From NCBI RefSeq assembly GCF_040939455.1, contig NC_134129.1, positions 18,426,001-18,490,000 on the forward strand: a stretch of DNA of 64,000 bases, written 5' to 3'. The first letter of the stretch is position 1. Each line of letters opens with the position of its first letter. The stretch is from Microcebus murinus. Taxonomy: Eukaryota > Chordata > Mammalia > Primates > Cheirogaleidae. Positions 1 through 11,930 of the stretch are shown piece by piece. The position numbers were made by a program, and so were the translations under genes. The notes beneath the pieces are model-generated. The model saw nothing but the letters and a program-made list of their open reading frames with translations. It was not told the origin of the DNA and did no database searches.

Positions 1-466
1 TTACAGGTTAAAAAAAAAAAAAAGATAAGGAGTAGCTGAACTATCTGAATGGTAGGGCAACAGGGAAGTACAGGTACTGGAGTGGTTTCCGGGCCTGGCG
101 ATCTCTAGAGTTAATTAATGCTGATCCTGAGCTTGGTCCCAGCTCCCAGTGATGCTCAGCTGCGTGGGTGCCAGCGCTGTTTTCAGTTCTTATAGATGAC
201 ACGTCCCATCAGCTGAAACGACGGGAATGTATCTATTCCCTTTACACTTTGGAGGTGCCTACCTTAGGACCTCAATTATTTCTGATCTTCACATGCCTAC
301 TGTTTGACACTTAACTCCAAGGCAATCATTTCTTTATCTAGCAAGTATTTTTTGAATGCCTACTGTGTGTCAGGCACTGGAACCCCAGGGAGAGTCACTT
401 TCTTCCTCCTCTATGCTACTAGTGTATTTTTAGTACCCTACTTCCCTCAATGTCTTCCCTCTAAAG
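1..466. other. Mostly unrecognised; short L2 3' end
   Basis: No gene is seen. Around 333-396 the text (TTGAATGCCTACTGTGTGTC, then AGGCACTGG) matches the antisense of the LINE L2 3' end, so a short minus-strand L2 remnant is likely. The rest is not recognised. Confidence 0.5.
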
Positions 467-939
467 CCGTGGTCCCCAAACCCCGGGCCACAGGCTGGTA
501 CCGTTCCTTGGCCTGTTAGGAACCGGGCTGCACAGCAGGAGGCGAGTGCTGGGTGAGCAAGCAGAGCTTCATCTGTGCAGTCCGTATTTACAGCTGCTCC
601 TCGTCACTCATGTCACCGCACAAGCTCCGCCCCCTGTCAGATCAGCAGTGGCATTGGATTCTTCCCATAGGATCACAAACCCTACTGCAAACTGCGCATG
701 CCAGGGGTCTAGGTTGCTCACTCCTTATGAGAATCCAATGCCTGATGATCGAAGGTGGAGCTGAGGCGGGGATGCTAGCCCTGTGGAGTGGCTGCATCAT
801 TAGCAGAGATTTTGACTGCACCATAAATGTCATGTGCTTACCTTTACAATCATCCTTAAACCATCCCCGCCACTGGGTCTGTGGAACAACCGTCTTCCAT
901 GAAACCAGTCCCTGGTGCCAAAAAGCTTGGAGACCGCTG
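467..939 (-). mobile_element. MER1-type hAT-Charlie non-autonomous transposon
   Basis: The ends are inverted: CCGTGGTCCCCAAACC on the left and TTGGAGACCGCTG on the right. The interior carries landmarks known for MER1A/MER1B, such as GGCCTGTTAGGAACCGGGC, TCCGCCCCCTGTCAGATCAG and GAATCCAATGCCTGATGATC, read on the reverse of the usual consensus. About 470 bp is nearer MER1A than the shorter MER1B. The 8-bp target duplication is no longer convincing (CTCTAAAG against CTACAGGC). This is an old, immobile cut-and-paste relic; the reading frames across it are fortuitous. Confidence 0.85.
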
Positions 940-944
940 CTACA

Positions 945-1015
945 GGCTAAATATATGTGTCCCCTCAAAAGTCATATGATAAAACCTAAAACCCAATGTG
1001 AGAAAACAACACCCT
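945..1015 (+). mobile_element. MLT1-like LTR 5' fragment
   Basis: The stretch ATGTGTCCCCTCAAAAGTCA followed by a run close to AAAACCCAATGTGAG resembles the start of MLT1-type (ERVL-MaLR) LTRs. It breaks off before the remainder of an LTR. This is an ancient endogenous retrovirus-like remnant with no coding content. Confidence 0.55.
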
Positions 1016-1026
1016 GCCCCCAACTC

Positions 1027-1089
1027 CATAGAAAAACTGTCTTCCACGAAACCAGTCCCTGGTGCCCAAAAGGTTGGGGACTGCCACTG
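1027..1089 (-). mobile_element. Isolated MER1 terminal fragment
   Basis: A second copy of the MER1 right end (CTGTCTTCCACGAAACCAGT ... GGTTGGGGACTGCCACTG) lies about 90 bp beyond the complete element, separated from it by the LTR-like piece. It is either a separate truncated MER1 insertion or a local duplication of the end of the first. Confidence 0.75.
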
Positions 1090-1240
1090 TACAGTGTGGG
1101 CTCCCTTAGGGGTGGAATTGTATTTTATTCACCCATACTTCCCAGCATATAACTGATGTTTGGCTCATACTTTTGGCTCTCAAGAAATATCTTCTAAATT
1201 AATTTTTATATATGACTCAGACAAACAAAACAGCTGTTTC

Positions 1241-1595
1241 CATCCCCCCAAACGTTGCACATTTTACTCGTTTTGGTTGTATATACCCATTCCACCCTCC
1301 TGACACCCAATAAATGTTACTCCTATGTGTCCACTTAGGTGCTGATCCTTTAATACCAATTTGCTGGTGAGTACATGTGGTGCTTGTTTTCCCATTCTTG
1401 GGACACTTCACTTAGTAGAATGGGCACGCTTGAAGCTCTTACTCAAGGGTGGAGGGGGGTATGGGCAATATATGTAACCTTAACACTTGTACCCCCACAA
1501 TAGGCTAAAATAAAAAAAAAGTTTGAGGACCCCTGAGACCAACACTAATTACTAAAATCAATAAAAAGCAATGATATTAATAGCTAAAAAAAAAA
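1241..1595 (+). mobile_element. L1 3' end, 5'-inverted, with candidate 3' transduction
   Basis: Positions 1241-1420 read as antisense L1 (ORF2 C-terminus and proximal 3' UTR). From 1421 the following 3' UTR (GGCACGCTTGAAGCTC ...) is in sense and ends in an A tail at 1511-1520. The two parts abut without loss, as expected from twin priming. About 65 bp of other sequence follows (1521-1585), then a second A tail (1586-1595). The decamer CAGCTGTTTC occurs at 1231-1240 and at 1598-1607, a plausible target-site duplication around the whole unit. Confidence 0.75.
1521..1535. mobile_element. hAT terminal remnant inside the transduced tail
   Basis: The 15-mer GTTTGAGGACCCCTG matches the right terminus of the hAT MITEs at 45902-46117 and 59712-59907. 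It directly follows the L1 A tail, so it probably came with the transduced flank from the source locus rather than inserting here. Confidence 0.55.
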
Positions 1596-1607
1596 CCCAG
1601 CTGTTTC

Positions 1608-2164
1608 AAGGGAGTATGGTTATAGAGTCTGCTTCTGTGTTACTGATTTGCTGGGTCAGGACTATCTTTAAAGGGGTAGCCATTAACTGTAACATATGGT
1701 CCTGGGATGATGTGTGGTCCAGTACATATTTATATTTACCTGTATTCACCTTGAAGTTAATGAGTGGCATGCATCTCTACAGAGGAAACCCAGTATTCAA
1801 GAAACTACGCTCTTCGGTGCTAGCTTATATGCAATAATAAAGATATCAGGTGTTTCTGAGAAATGATTATCAACTTCTCACACATCAGAAAAAAAAGTAG
1901 AACCTCATAAAGTAATACAGGTGTGGGAATGCATCAAGATAAAAGGAGTAAATAAAACAGGATAAGAAATGAATTTCATAGTCCACAAAATATAATATAT
2001 TGCATAATGACTGCTGATCTCCCCAGCAGCCATATTTATAAAATATGAATGACCTGGAACCCATAGCCACGACTGATAGGGTTAGGAGAAAACACCTGAC
2101 CTAAGCTGAGACAACTTTCTACAGTCTCATGGAAACTTTGAATTTGAATAAAGAAATTATGGTT
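1608..2164. other. No recognised feature
   Basis: AT-rich sequence. No gene or repeat family was recognised by eye. Confidence 0.4.
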
Positions 2165-2168
2165 TTTG

Positions 2169-2188
2169 CCGGGCGTGGTGGCATGGTA
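2169..2188 (+). mobile_element. Alu 5' head stub
   Basis: GCCGGGCGTGGTGGCATGG is the first ~19 nt of an Alu. It stops abruptly and is followed within a few bases by antisense L1. No Alu body or tail is present. Confidence 0.55.
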
Positions 2189-2194
2189 AAAATT

Positions 2195-3510
2195 TCTATA
2201 TTTTTGAATTTGTTGAGGTCTTAATTGTGGCCTAGTGTTTTATCAGCTTTGGAGAAAGTTCCATGAGCTGATGAGAAGAATGTACATTCGGCTTTCCTTG
2301 GGTGGAATGTTCTGTAGAGGTCTGTCAGACCCTTTTGTTCTAGAGCTCTGTTTAAGTCCATTATTTCTTTGCTTGTTTTCTGTTTGGAAGATCTGTCCAG
2401 TTCATTCGGTGGGGTGCTGAAGTCCCCTGGTACTTATGACGTTATTGTTTATCATGCTATTTAGATCAGACAGGGTTTGCTTTATGTGTCTGCTTACTCC
2501 TCAGTGGTGATAGTGGGCATCCTTATCTTGTTCCAGATCTTAGAGGAAAGGGTTTCAGTTTTTCTCCATTCAGTATGGCACTAGCTGTGGGTCTGTCACA
2601 TATGGCTCTTATCATGTTGAGCTAAATTCCTTCTATACCCAGTTTTTTGAGAGTTTTCATCATGAAGAGAAATTGAATTTTGTCGAAAGACTTTTCAGCA
2701 TTAACTGAAACGATCATATGGCTTCACTCCTTTGTTCTGTTGATATGATGCATCACATTGATTGATTTGCATGTGTCGAACCATCCTTGCATCCCTGGGA
2801 TGAATCCCATTTGATCATGATGAATAATTGTTTTAATGTGTCAATGAATTTGGTTTGTTGTGAATTGTGCTGCTATAGGCATTTGAGTTCAGGTGTCTTT
2901 TATATAGAATGTTCCCCCCCCCCACCTTTGGGTAAATACCTAGTAGTGGGATTGCTAGATCAAATGGCAGGTCTACTTTTAGTTCTTTGAGGTATCTCCA
3001 TACTACTTTCCATAGAGGTTGTACTATTTTGCAGTCCCACCAGCAGTGTATGAGTGTTCCTATCTCTCCATATCCACGCCAACATTTGTTGTTTTGGGAC
3101 TTTTTGGTAAAAGCCATTCTCACTGGAGTTAAGTGATATCTCATTGTGGTTTTGATTTGCATTTCCTTGATGATTAGAGATGTTGAGCATTTTTTCATGT
3201 TCATAAACTCTTATGAACATTGGCCTAGACAAAGCATTTATGAAGACCCCAAAGAGCAATCACAGAAACAACGAAAACAAACAAATGGGACCTGATCAAA
3301 TTAAAAAGCTTCTGCACATCCAAGGAAAAATCATTAGAGTTAATAGACAACTTACAGAACAGGAGAAAATATTTGCATGCTATACATTGGATAAAAGACG
3401 GATAACCAGAATGTATAAAGACCTCAAGCAAATCAGCAAGAAAGAAATCAAACAACCCCATTAAAAAGTGGGCAAAAGACATGAAAAGAAACTTTCAAAA
3501 GAAGACTAGC
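2195..3510 (-). mobile_element. Scrambled L1 ORF2 mosaic
   Basis: Three antisense pieces of L1 ORF2 follow one another: endonuclease-domain text (about 2195-2506; the reverse complement reads DLYRTFHP-like), reverse-transcriptase-domain text (about 2507-2867; antisense of a CPL-like block and a FDKIQF-like block), and the C-terminal domain (2868-3200; [20 protein letters not shown]). For a minus-strand L1 the plus-coordinate order should be C-terminus, RT, EN, so the order is reversed. From about 3219 to 3505 the ORF2 segment just upstream of the C-terminal block runs in sense, a twin-priming-type inversion. No A tail is seen. Confidence 0.8.
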
Positions 3511-4640
3511 AGTTCTTTATATTAAATTTCTCTGGTCAAGAAACAAAACAAAACAAAAACCCGGTGTGATTTCTGTCTCCTTCCTGAACCCTGATTGATA
3601 ATCATAAGAAGTTTATTAAATGTAAAGAGAAGGAAGACTTTTTCTTCAAAAAAAAAAAAATGGAAAACTGAGAAGTCTGAAAATTATTTCTCCCAGAATT
3701 AATTCAGCAAATTGAGATTCAGCATTGCCAACTAAAATTTTAAACCTCTCTGCAGAAAAGTATTTCCTTGGCTACTGATAATTCCAAGTTTTCAAACATA
3801 ATCCAGTTATGTGATTTTAAAGGTACAAGCTCAGGGCAATATTACAGAGACAGGATGATCACATATTAAATGCTGACTGGGCTTCCCCAGAAGCTCTGCT
3901 CTAGGCTGTTTTTAGAATCTGAGAGTTTAAATAGTATTCTGGAAAGGAGTTAAGGATATAGATACCATGGAAATGAATTTGACAAGTAAGAAATGTAGTT
4001 CCTCTTTTTTTTTATATTCACAAGAAGGTCATGCTTAACAAATTCATGTTATTAACCATCAAGTATTAAAAATAAAAGCTTTAAGCAATTAAATATTTAA
4101 GGTGTATTTAAATCAAAGGACATTGATAAAACATATTTTGTGTTCATTTAGCATAATTATTTATTATGTAAGTCCCTACTATGAACAACTCAAAATGCCA
4201 AATAAATGCTGTCTTTTATTTACCTAAAATAATTTAAATAAGACTCGATGAAAATTAATTTGCACATTTATCCTTTGAAATGGAATCCATTTCTATGTGT
4301 AAGATTTTCAGAGACAAATATCTTGGATACATCTTAGTTTTGTGGTATTTACATATCTTTGCATGTTATTTACTATGTATTTATGTGTTCAACTTTTGAA
4401 AATCAAATTTTATGTAACCATCTGGGTAACATTAACAGGTACAGGAAATGAAGCTCTTTTGTAAAGATGATGAATTTTTAATTATTAATTACTTCTAAGA
4501 TTACAGAAAATTACAGTGGATAATGCACACCCTATGCTCAGCTTATTAAATTTTAACAATTTTCTATATTTGACTTTTAATTTTAAGAGTAAATAATAAT
4601 TGTCAATTTAGCTGAAGAATCTTGCATGCCCCTAGAATCC
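3511..4640. other. AT-rich, no recognised feature
   Basis: Low-GC sequence with short homopolymers. No gene, RNA or repeat family could be assigned. Confidence 0.4.
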
Positions 4641-5720
4641 ATTCGCAAATTTTTTCCCAAAGTAACCATATGCTGACTTCGATGCTTTTCTTTTCATGTA
4701 TACTGTCTGTTCTATTATTACTTCATATGTACATATTCTAAAAGTATATATATTTCTTTTACAAATTTTTAAGCATTATATAAACTGCATCATACATTAC
4801 ATATGTTAATAATGTCAATGTATTTTTTGCCTAAAGTTAAATTCCTGAGAATTATCTATGTTATATCACAGCTGTAGTTTACTCATTCTAACTGACTTTA
4901 AGTATTTCGTTATGAATATGCCACAATTTGCTTATCAATTCCTCTATAACATACATTAAATTATTTCCAATACTTTTTACGCAAATAATGCTATAATGAA
5001 TGTTTTTGTGCGTATCTTCTGATATATATGAGCTCAAGTTGTCTCGAGTATATAGTTTGAAGTGAGATCACTTGTGTTGGATGTTATATACATCTTCAAC
5101 ATACTAGATATTGTTATTGTTAAGATAAGTATTGTACCAAAACATTCCATAATGTTTGTTTGTTTGTTTTTTGGACAGGGTCTTGCTCTGTTGTTAGGGT
5201 AGGGAGCAGTGGCATGATCATAGCTCACAGCTACCTCAAACTCCTGGGCTCAAGTGATCCTCCTGCCTCGGTCCCCAGAGTAGCTGGGACTACAGGTGTG
5301 CAACACCACGCCCAACACATGAGTGTTGCTGTTTCTACAGTTTCTCACCAACATCAGATTGAGTTCTTAATTTATACCTACATGGTGAGTATCTAATGCA
5401 GTTGCATTGTTTTATTTTGCATGAACCCAATTACTAGTTACGTTGAGCCTCTTTTCAGATGTTTATTGGACACATGGGTTTGTGTTTGCCTGCAAATGGT
5501 GTTTTAAAACCTGTTACCTATCTCTCCACTGAGTAGTCTTATATGTCGTAGATTGTAACACTATGTGTTTATACACACTGGAAATCTCTCAGTCTGAGTT
5601 TTGTGTTTTATTTATGGTGCCTTAGGTTGAAGTGGAAAGTTCTATTTTAATGTGGTCAAATTTAGCAAACTTTTGTTTTATGCCTTGATTTTTGCATCTT
5701 GTTTAAAAAAACTCCTTTCT
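4640..5720 (-). mobile_element. Ancient L1 (or HAL1-like) remnant
   Basis: Degraded antisense LINE text. Blocks such as GCAAATAATGCTATAATGAA (4981-5000) and TGAGCCTCTTTTCAGATGTT with a following TATTGGACA match the conserved antisense landmarks of old L1 3' regions. It is heavily diverged and interrupted by the Alu monomer at 5152-5316. No coding capacity remains. Confidence 0.6.
5152..5316 (-). mobile_element. Old Alu monomer (FLAM-like)
   Basis: A T-rich start (GTTTGTTTGTTTGTTTTTTG) is followed by a single 7SL-like arm: GGGTCTTGCTCTG, CAAACTCCTGGGCTCAAGTG, GTAGCTGGGACTACAGG. No second arm is present. It is a free left monomer, older than the dimeric Alus nearby. Confidence 0.75.
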
Positions 5721-5729
5721 CTCCTAAAG

Positions 5730-5730
5730 T

Positions 5731-5781
<51 letters not shown>
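5730..5781. repeat. (TA)n microsatellite
   Basis: About 50 bp of alternating TA with one TAC interruption. It may form cruciform or slipped structures. Confidence 0.9.
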
Positions 5782-5784
<3 letters not shown>

Positions 5785-6643
5785 CCTCTATTTCCTTCCA
5801 CATTTCAATATTTTACTTTTGGCTTTTCTGTATATCTGAAATTTTGGAGATATGACATAAATAAAAATAGAATTTTATTTTATCCCTTTGTTTATTATCA
5901 ATTCCCAGCACATTTTATTAAACAGTTAATCTTTTTCCTCCTGATTTTTAATGCTCTCTGTATAATAATACACTAAATTTCCATGTGGGTATAGATAGAT
6001 AGATTTACATATACACACATGTTGTTCCTTTGGGTGCCTCTTCCTATATAAAAAATATCAAAAATGTCTTAAATAACTTTTCGAAATCTGGTAGACCATG
6101 TTTACACATGCATATGCAGCTTGTGTTGCTAGAAAAAGGAAGACTTATTTTTTTTTTTTATCGGTTCTTTTCATGTCAAGCCAGTTTCATACTTTTAATT
6201 TAATTTACCTTCTCTTCTCCATGTCTTTTGTTGTATATGACACCTGCCGGCATTGCACGCTGTGGATGCCAATATTAGACGCAGATGTTTGCCTTACAAA
6301 TGCACCACCCAGCTGGTGTGTCTCTGTTTAGCCAGCCAGTTTGTTGGCACTGGCTCCGATGTCTATTTGTGGAGGTACTGGGAGATATATATGTACGTAT
6401 GTTTGCATATATACATCAGGGTGTGAGGGGGTATGTGTGTGTGTGTGTGTGTACTTACATGCATTCTCTGAGACTACTACTTCGATAATCGTGCAATATT
6501 TTTGTTCCCAAGGACTTCCTTGGGGTCGCATGATACAACACCAAGAGGCAATTATGGAATTCCGAATATTGCTTTTCTCCTGTATAAAGCATTTTCTACT
6601 ACATTTGAGAGGACTACATAGTAACTGGCAAATCAGCAGGGTT
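5782..6643. other. No recognised gene; (TG)n at about 6435-6452
   Basis: AT-rich sequence with a short GTGTGT run near 6435-6452. Nothing else is recognised. Confidence 0.4.
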
Positions 6644-6654
6644 TTAACTCATTT

Positions 6655-7152
<498 letters not shown>

Positions 7153-7495
7153 TTAACTCATTTTTAAAAGCTATAATAACAATATTAAACATTTTATCAC
7201 AGAAAAGGGTGCGAAGTCATTTATGTAGTTGCAAGAAGCCTGCCTTTCTATGACTTTAGGTTAAATCCTTCTAGCCAGTGGATTGCTCATTGAGTCCTAT
7301 GGATGATGAGTCTCTTTGTTTATATTCACTGAAATTAGAAAGCAGAAGGCAAATGCAAGAGCAAGCTAGTATTTTAAAGGACAAGATGTCCTTTAAGCTC
7401 ATTGGCATTTGGACTCTGTAACCGTTTACTATGAACTGACCTTCATTCTTATTAGCATAAGTCTTAACACCTACACTAAATTCCAATCATCTCTT

Positions 7496-7870
7496 TGGAC
7501 TCAAACCTTTATTTTATTGATAATTATTTATGTATTTTTGAGACAGAGTCTCACTTTGTTGCCCAGGCTAGAGTGAGTGCTGTGGCGTCAGCCTAGCTCA
7601 CAGCAACCTCCAACTCCTGGCCTCAAGCGATCTTCCTGCCTCAGCCTCCTGAGTAGCTGGGACTACAGGCGTGCGCCACCATGCCCGGCAAATTTTTTTG
7701 TATATATATTTTTAGTTGGTCAATGAGTTTATTTCTATTTTTAGTAGTGACAGGGTCTGGCTCAGGCTGGTTTCGAACTCCTGACCTTGAGCGATCCTCC
7801 CGCCTTGGCCTCCCAGAGTGCTAGGATGACAGGCGTGAGACATCGCGCCCGGCCTGGACCCAAACCTTTA
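7496..7870 (-). mobile_element. Full-length strepsirrhine Alu with TSD
   Basis: Dimeric Alu in antisense, body about 7512-7854. Flanking duplications are TGGACTCAAACCTTTA (7496-7511) and TGGACCCAAACCTTTA (7855-7870), 15 of 16 identical. The linker (TTTTTAGTTGGTCAATGAG) and CGTCAGCCTAGCTCACAGCA are lemur-type. Confidence 0.95.
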
Positions 7871-7884
7871 GCCAGCAATAAAAT

Positions 7885-7970
7885 AGTCAACCGTTTTATA
7901 TCCTATATATTTTATAGGATATAAACATTTATAGTTATAGTCAACATTTTATATCCTATGTATTTTATTT
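7885..7970. repeat. 54-bp-period partial duplication with hairpin
   Basis: AGTCAACCGTTTTATATCCT at 7885 recurs in modified form at 7939. The first copy holds a perfect inverted repeat: 13-bp arms at 7895-7907 and 7913-7925 around a 5-nt loop (7908-7912). Confidence 0.75.
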
Positions 7971-8075
7971 TAATAAATGTTTATTAAGCATTGCCCAGAT
8001 GTCAGTTCCTGCTCTAGGTGCTGAACATACAGAAGTGAACAAGTGAAGACCCTGTCTTCAAGAATTTTGTAAGAA
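7966..8075 (-). mobile_element. L2 3' end fragment
   Basis: AATAAATGTTTATTAAGCAT and the following block up to the CAGAAGTGAACAAGTGAAGA and CCCTGTCTTCAAG text is the antisense of the LINE L2 3' end, moderately diverged. Confidence 0.65.
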
Positions 8076-8129
8076 AAGGGGACACTTAGAAAGATTATGT
8101 GGGGAATGCCTTTACAATAGTGACTGTTC

Positions 8130-8245
8130 ACTGATCACTTTCTGTGTACCAGAGATTGTGTTTAAAATGTCTTTAATTATCACAACGATTCTATGTGTAT
8201 GCTCCCTTATTATACAGATGAGTAAACTGGAGCTTATGTGGTCTA
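8130..8245 (-). mobile_element. MIR SINE fragment
   Basis: Antisense MIR landmarks: ATTATCACAACGATTCTATG and TTATTATACAGATGAGTAAA followed by CTGGAGCTTA. Ancient and immobile. Confidence 0.7.
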
Positions 8246-10960
8246 AACAATTTTTCCCAATGCATTTTATCATCAAACTTTATTATGTGAGAAAATATTT
8301 CATAAACTAAGAGTATTTCACAACCAAATCTCATTATACGGAAAGAAGTTTTAGTTGATTCTTTAACCGGAATCTTTCCTAGAGGCTAACACCAAAAAGT
8401 AGCCCTATAGCTACTGAGTTTTAGTTACTTAATAGTAAGTGGTAGAATTAGAGATGTTACAAAACTATTGGTTTTTGTCCTGAGCTTCAGGATGCCCCTA
8501 AGTAGAATATTGGGTAGGAGCTTGAGAGTTGAAATGCGTAGATGATGAAGAGCTACCAGTATTCGAGGACATCCCAAAGAGGAGAATGTGGCTGAGCTGA
8601 ATCTCAGTAAATGGTTCACCCAGTGGAAATCAGTACCCTCACTAGCAATCAGAAAGGCTGAACAAGGCATCCAGATTAGAGAGGTTTATTTGTGCAAAGA
8701 CCTGGAGGCTTGATTGTGAGTATAAGATGGGGATTCTACATATTTTTGTGTGAGTGAACCCCACATCTTATGTGCATGTCTAGATGCCTGTAACTCAACT
8801 ATTTTTCTAAAACCTCAGAGGACCTGATTCTTTCATAACATAAAAACCGTTAGTGGCCATCACCGTACACAAAAGTGGCTGTTTCTGAGCTTTCTAAGAG
8901 CTTTTATTTTATTATGTTGCCCAAAGAAAAGCACCAGATGTTGTTATCACAACAATAAAAATATAGAGCCAATAAGTGATAGTATGTATGCAACCAGGAA
9001 CAGAGATCTCAAGGAAAAAATTAGGACAGTGTATACCTTTTACCCTCTCACCTAAAACCAAACCAATTTACTACTATATGTTCCAAAGGATTTAGCAGTA
9101 ATAATTCTACTGACTTAGGAGACCAGATAAGTAGAGTGAACGAAGACAAATCATAGCACTAAACATTACGCTATAGTGATATTCTCTGCGTGTCTAAAGA
9201 CATCATTTGAAATGGTTTTTGCACATCTTCGCTGCCAGGTTTAGCACTGGCAGATGTCTGTGGCAACTATTTTGTAAGTGAATGATATTGCATTTTAAGG
9301 GCTATCTACAGGGAGCCAATTAAATAATTGAGATGAATATCTTGGGCTAGGAGTGAACTTCCAAATACTTCACTGGGAGAACAGAAAAATGAATTCCCAA
9401 GGAAACCAAAACAAAACAAACCTCTCTCTTTGTGGATCTCATAAATACTGCATGAAGTAGCTAGTACAGTATACCCTACCTTGACAATTAATTTTCCCAT
9501 AAAATACCCAAATGAAACTAGCAGCTAAAAATCACAGGCTATTTGCAAAAATAGTTTGAAAGGTGAAGCTTGCTTCTCCTCAAATTAGCAAAATGAAACT
9601 CTAATGCTGTGAATGGCTAATATTGGTTAAATGTAGAAAATGTTCTGAGGTTGTCCTTGGCAAAGATGACACAGAGAAACTAACACATACGAATAAAATG
9701 AAGTAAATAAAATAGGAATCTAGAAAGTGCGGTACAAATGAAAGAATAGCACCATGTGGTTTGTTTTAGCATTAACGTAAAATTGAATTAAGCATACAGG
9801 AGATGGGAAAATACTTTCCTACTTTAAATAATCAGAAATTTCTGATTATTGTTAATTATTTTATGACCTCATATTAACACAGTACTTGTTTGACTAAAAA
9901 CTCCTGAAAAAGTCTCTTCCATTTCATCATGTGCTATGAAAATTATGAACTTTTTCTCAGTGGGATATTAAATCAATTTTCAGTTGATTCTTTAACAGGG
10001 AGATTTCCTAGAAGTTAATACCAAAAATGAAAATCCATGATTTAAAGACAATATAATTTCAATATCTTTAAAAAGCAGTCTTTTTAAAAAATTATTTCAT
10101 CTATTTTTCCAATTCACTTCTGTCAAGATCTTATTTATTTATGCTTTTTCAAAAAAAAAAAACTTAAAGTACTTAAAAACATTCAGACAATGCTACAAGA
10201 TAAAATAAGTAAAAATATCAAGAAAATGTTATTAATATTAGTATCCAAAATTGGAAAAAAAAAACAAAAACATTAGATGTTGTATATTTGTGAAGCCCAA
10301 AAGAGAGAATATTCAAAAACTTTAAAGAAAATTCACATGATCAGTCTGAGGATAAGAAGAAGGATTCTGTTTTAGATGTATTAGCAGCTGTCAGTTTAAA
10401 TGTCTGTTTGCAATAGAAATGTGTACCTCAAACTGATGAAAACTATAATGGCTTAAGACACCAAGCTCAGAGACATCTTTAGGAAGGAGTAATTGAGATC
10501 ATTACACTGGTTGTGATTCATTACAGTTATTTAGTAGAGAAAGAATATTCGAGAACTGGAGCTATAATCTTGGACCAACCATATTTGGGGAGCTCAAGGA
10601 AGAAGAAAGAGTAAAGCCAATCAAAAAGTAGAGAAGCTCTAGGAGAAAAGGAACATTGGGAGACAGCAGAGACATCAAACTGGAAGTTGGAGAAGGTTTT
10701 GAGCAGGACCACTTTCATGACCATGTGACCCATACAGCACTTTGAAGGCCACCACGGCTGGTTTGATGTCTGGTTTCAATTGTGTGCTTGACTTAAGCCT
10801 GTTTGAGCAAGGGGCTCTGCATTTCATTTTGCACTCGGCCTTGCAAATTACGTACCTAGTCGTAGTTTCAAAATTGAGCGTTGGAGTCACCGTGGAGGAG
10901 GATAATGATAATGCCTCCCAGGATTCTCATTAAAGTAGCCACGACTATGTGAAAACAGAC
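8246..10960. other. Long unrecognised stretch
   Basis: No gene or confident repeat. The only internal structure is a diverged ~50-bp sequence present at both 8349-8398 and 9977-10027 (shared core AGTTGATTCTTTAAC). Short reading frames are at chance level. Confidence 0.45.
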
Positions 10961-10961
10961 C

Positions 10962-10984
10962 AAAAAAAAAAAAAAAAAAAAAAA
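10962..10984 (+). repeat. Poly(A) run
   Basis: About 22 A residues following GAAAACAGACC. No retrogene body was recognised upstream, so it is recorded as a homopolymer only. Confidence 0.8.
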
Positions 10985-11930
10985 TGGCCATAATGCTACA
11001 AACTAAAAAACAAGAAAAGTCACATGACAAAAATCTGGGGCAGAAATTCAAGTATCTGCCTCTTTTATGAAGACAAATGGGAAAGTGCATTCCTGGACAG
11101 CATACCTGATATCGCATGCCCAGAATCACAGTTTGGGAGATGGACACAAAATATATAGGTGGAGACGGGTATGAACACATGGATTCACTGGCACCTTTAC
11201 TTTCTAACCTTGGTGTGTGTGAACTGCTAAGACCAAAAGGGAAAAAGGTCTTCTTCTCCTAAGCATTAAGGAGCCATTGATATCTTTGAAATGAACCAAG
11301 GCGAGAGTCCAACACCTTCTGAGCCAATCGGTTCTGCTCGGTCTCTGCGTGCATTCAGAAAGTACTCTGAGGATGGCCTGTGCAGAAGCAGAGGGTGGGA
11401 ACAGAGTCTGTGGGCACATACCTTGCATTCTGTCCTAGATAGCAGAGGAGGACGGACTCTACCCAACTACAGGAGGTCTCAGGACACTCTAATGCATCTT
11501 GTCTGTTGCTTAAAAACAGAACTGAAGAGGTAGTTCCTTATTTATGGCTGAATAAATTGAAAAGTAAAAAAAATCTGGGAAATCTGGGTTTACTGGTGAA
11601 GCCAACAAAACACTTTGGATTCCAATTTGTGTTCTCCTGATTTGACAAGGGGTTTTATTAATCTGAAATATGGAACAACCAGAATAATGACAATGTTATA
11701 ATTAAGGACCTGAGCATTGGAAGGTAGCAGGAAAAAAAATGTTACCCTTCATGATATTTCTCTTCCCCTCTCTGTGTCTAAAATTTGCCCATCCTTTATA
11801 GTTGGATTAACTCACCTCTCTGTTTTTTTAAAGTTTATTTTGGTTAATTCTATTATTTCTCCATTCTCTGAATTCTCATTGGCTGTATTGCCATTTACCA
11901 TTTAAAACAAATGATTATGTATTTATAATT
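10985..11930. other. No recognised feature
   Basis: Mixed-composition sequence with no repeat or gene I can support. Confidence 0.4.
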
